In this document: positions 5,245 through 5,554 of the stretch, piece after piece
How the letters are laid out: the number at the start of each line of letters is the position of its first letter
Numbering within the stretch: position 1 is the stretch's first letter
From: an uncultured Clostridia bacterium
Lineage (GTDB): Bacteria; Bacillota; Clostridia; TANB77; CAG-508
Length of the DNA stretch: 5,554 nucleotides
Direction of reading: 5' to 3'
Assembly: GCA_947589135.1 (NCBI GenBank)
Contig: CANPZT010000077.1
Location: forward strand, 1 to 5,554
The notes under the pieces: model-generated
Told to the model about the DNA's origin: nothing
What the model saw: the letters and a program-made list of their open reading frames with translations, nothing else
Databases searched by the model: none
Position numbers and translations under genes: made by a program

Positions 5245-5554
5245 AATAAAAAAACAAAAATAACTATTATAATTATTATTGTTGTAATAATTGCCTTACT
5301 AATAATAGGCGGATATTTTATTTTTAGAAAAAACGATACAAGTGAAGTAAATACTGAAGAAGAAAATACAATAGTAGAAGAAATAGATGAAAATGAAATA
5401 GAACAAGAACAAACTAATTCACTAGATGAAGAGAAAAATGTTATCGAAGAAAATTTAACAAATAGTGAAACAACTCAAACTATACAAGATATTCCTGAAC
5501 AACAAGAAAATCAAATTATAGGAAGAGAAGAACAAGAAAGTATTGCTCAAAACG
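5230..5554 (+). CDS. Unrecognised single-pass membrane protein with acidic extension, 3' end outside window
   Basis: An open frame of at least 108 codons runs to the window edge without a stop. It starts with a Lys-rich segment (MKLKLNKKTK), then one strongly hydrophobic helix at about residues 11-32 (TIIIIIVVIIALLIIGGYF and on), then a short basic FRKN. The remainder is acidic and rich in Glu, Gln, Asn and Thr. By the positive-inside rule the acidic part should lie outside the membrane. No lipobox cysteine or cleavage site is evident, so it looks like a membrane anchor or uncleaved signal with a disordered linker, and any folded domain would lie beyond the window. The start is uncertain: ATG 5230 lies only one base after AAAGG (5224-5228), while in-frame TTG 5242 is 13 bases away. 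I do not recognise the family and assign no function. It does not resemble XseB. Confidence 0.72.
   Translation, partial: MKLKLNKKTKITIIIIIVVIIALLIIGGYFIFRKNDTSEVNTEEENTIVEEIDENEIEQEQTNSLDEEKNVIEENLTNSETTQTIQDIPEQQENQIIGREEQESIAQN

Noticed and set aside
5193..5249. Small 18-codon open frame (MTLLEFSLYSERNEIKIE) after xseA overlapping the next gene start
   Set aside because: It has no ribosome binding site and no similarity to XseB, and its length is expected by chance.

Overview
The window is strongly AT-rich, and every supported gene lies on the + strand. It looks like chromosomal core DNA from a low-GC member of the Clostridia (Bacillota). The evidence is A-rich coding strands, AAAGGAGG-type ribosome binding sites, TGA used as a stop, and two gene runs typical of Firmicutes: priA-def-fmt and asp23-amaP-DUF2273-nusB-xseA. 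The genus cannot be fixed from the sequence. No rRNA, tRNA, CRISPR array, transposase or phage gene is visible.

Layout. Positions 1-593 hold the 3' end of priA (replication restart helicase). def (609-1085, peptide deformylase) and fmt (1141-2097, methionyl-tRNA formyltransferase) follow; they remove and add the formyl group of initiator methionine. Imperfect palindromic repeats lie on both sides of fmt (1098-1123 and 2098-2130). The 154-base gap 2098-2251 separates the two gene blocks. It holds the right-hand repeat, a good extended -10 promoter (2171-2199), a perfect 17-bp-arm dyad centred on the predicted transcription start (2185-2227), and a second small hairpin that shares one arm with that dyad and ends just before the next ribosome binding site.

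The second block encodes an Asp23/Gls24-family envelope stress protein (2252-2704), its membrane anchor AmaP (2748-3299) and a DUF2273 small membrane protein (3330-3533). These probably form one membrane-associated assembly. nusB (3564-3965, antitermination of rRNA transcription) and xseA (3982-5175, exonuclease VII large subunit) come next. Gaps of 16-43 bases and the lack of internal terminators suggest one transcript from the 2171-2199 promoter through xseA. After xseA, where xseB is often found, there is instead the 5' end of an unrecognised single-pass membrane protein with an acidic, Gln/Asn-rich extension. It runs off the window.

Most of the window is ordinary housekeeping. I see no clear new biological system. 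The parts worth a second look are the nested inverted repeats before the Asp23 operon, the paired palindromes around fmt, and the unknown membrane protein next to xseA.
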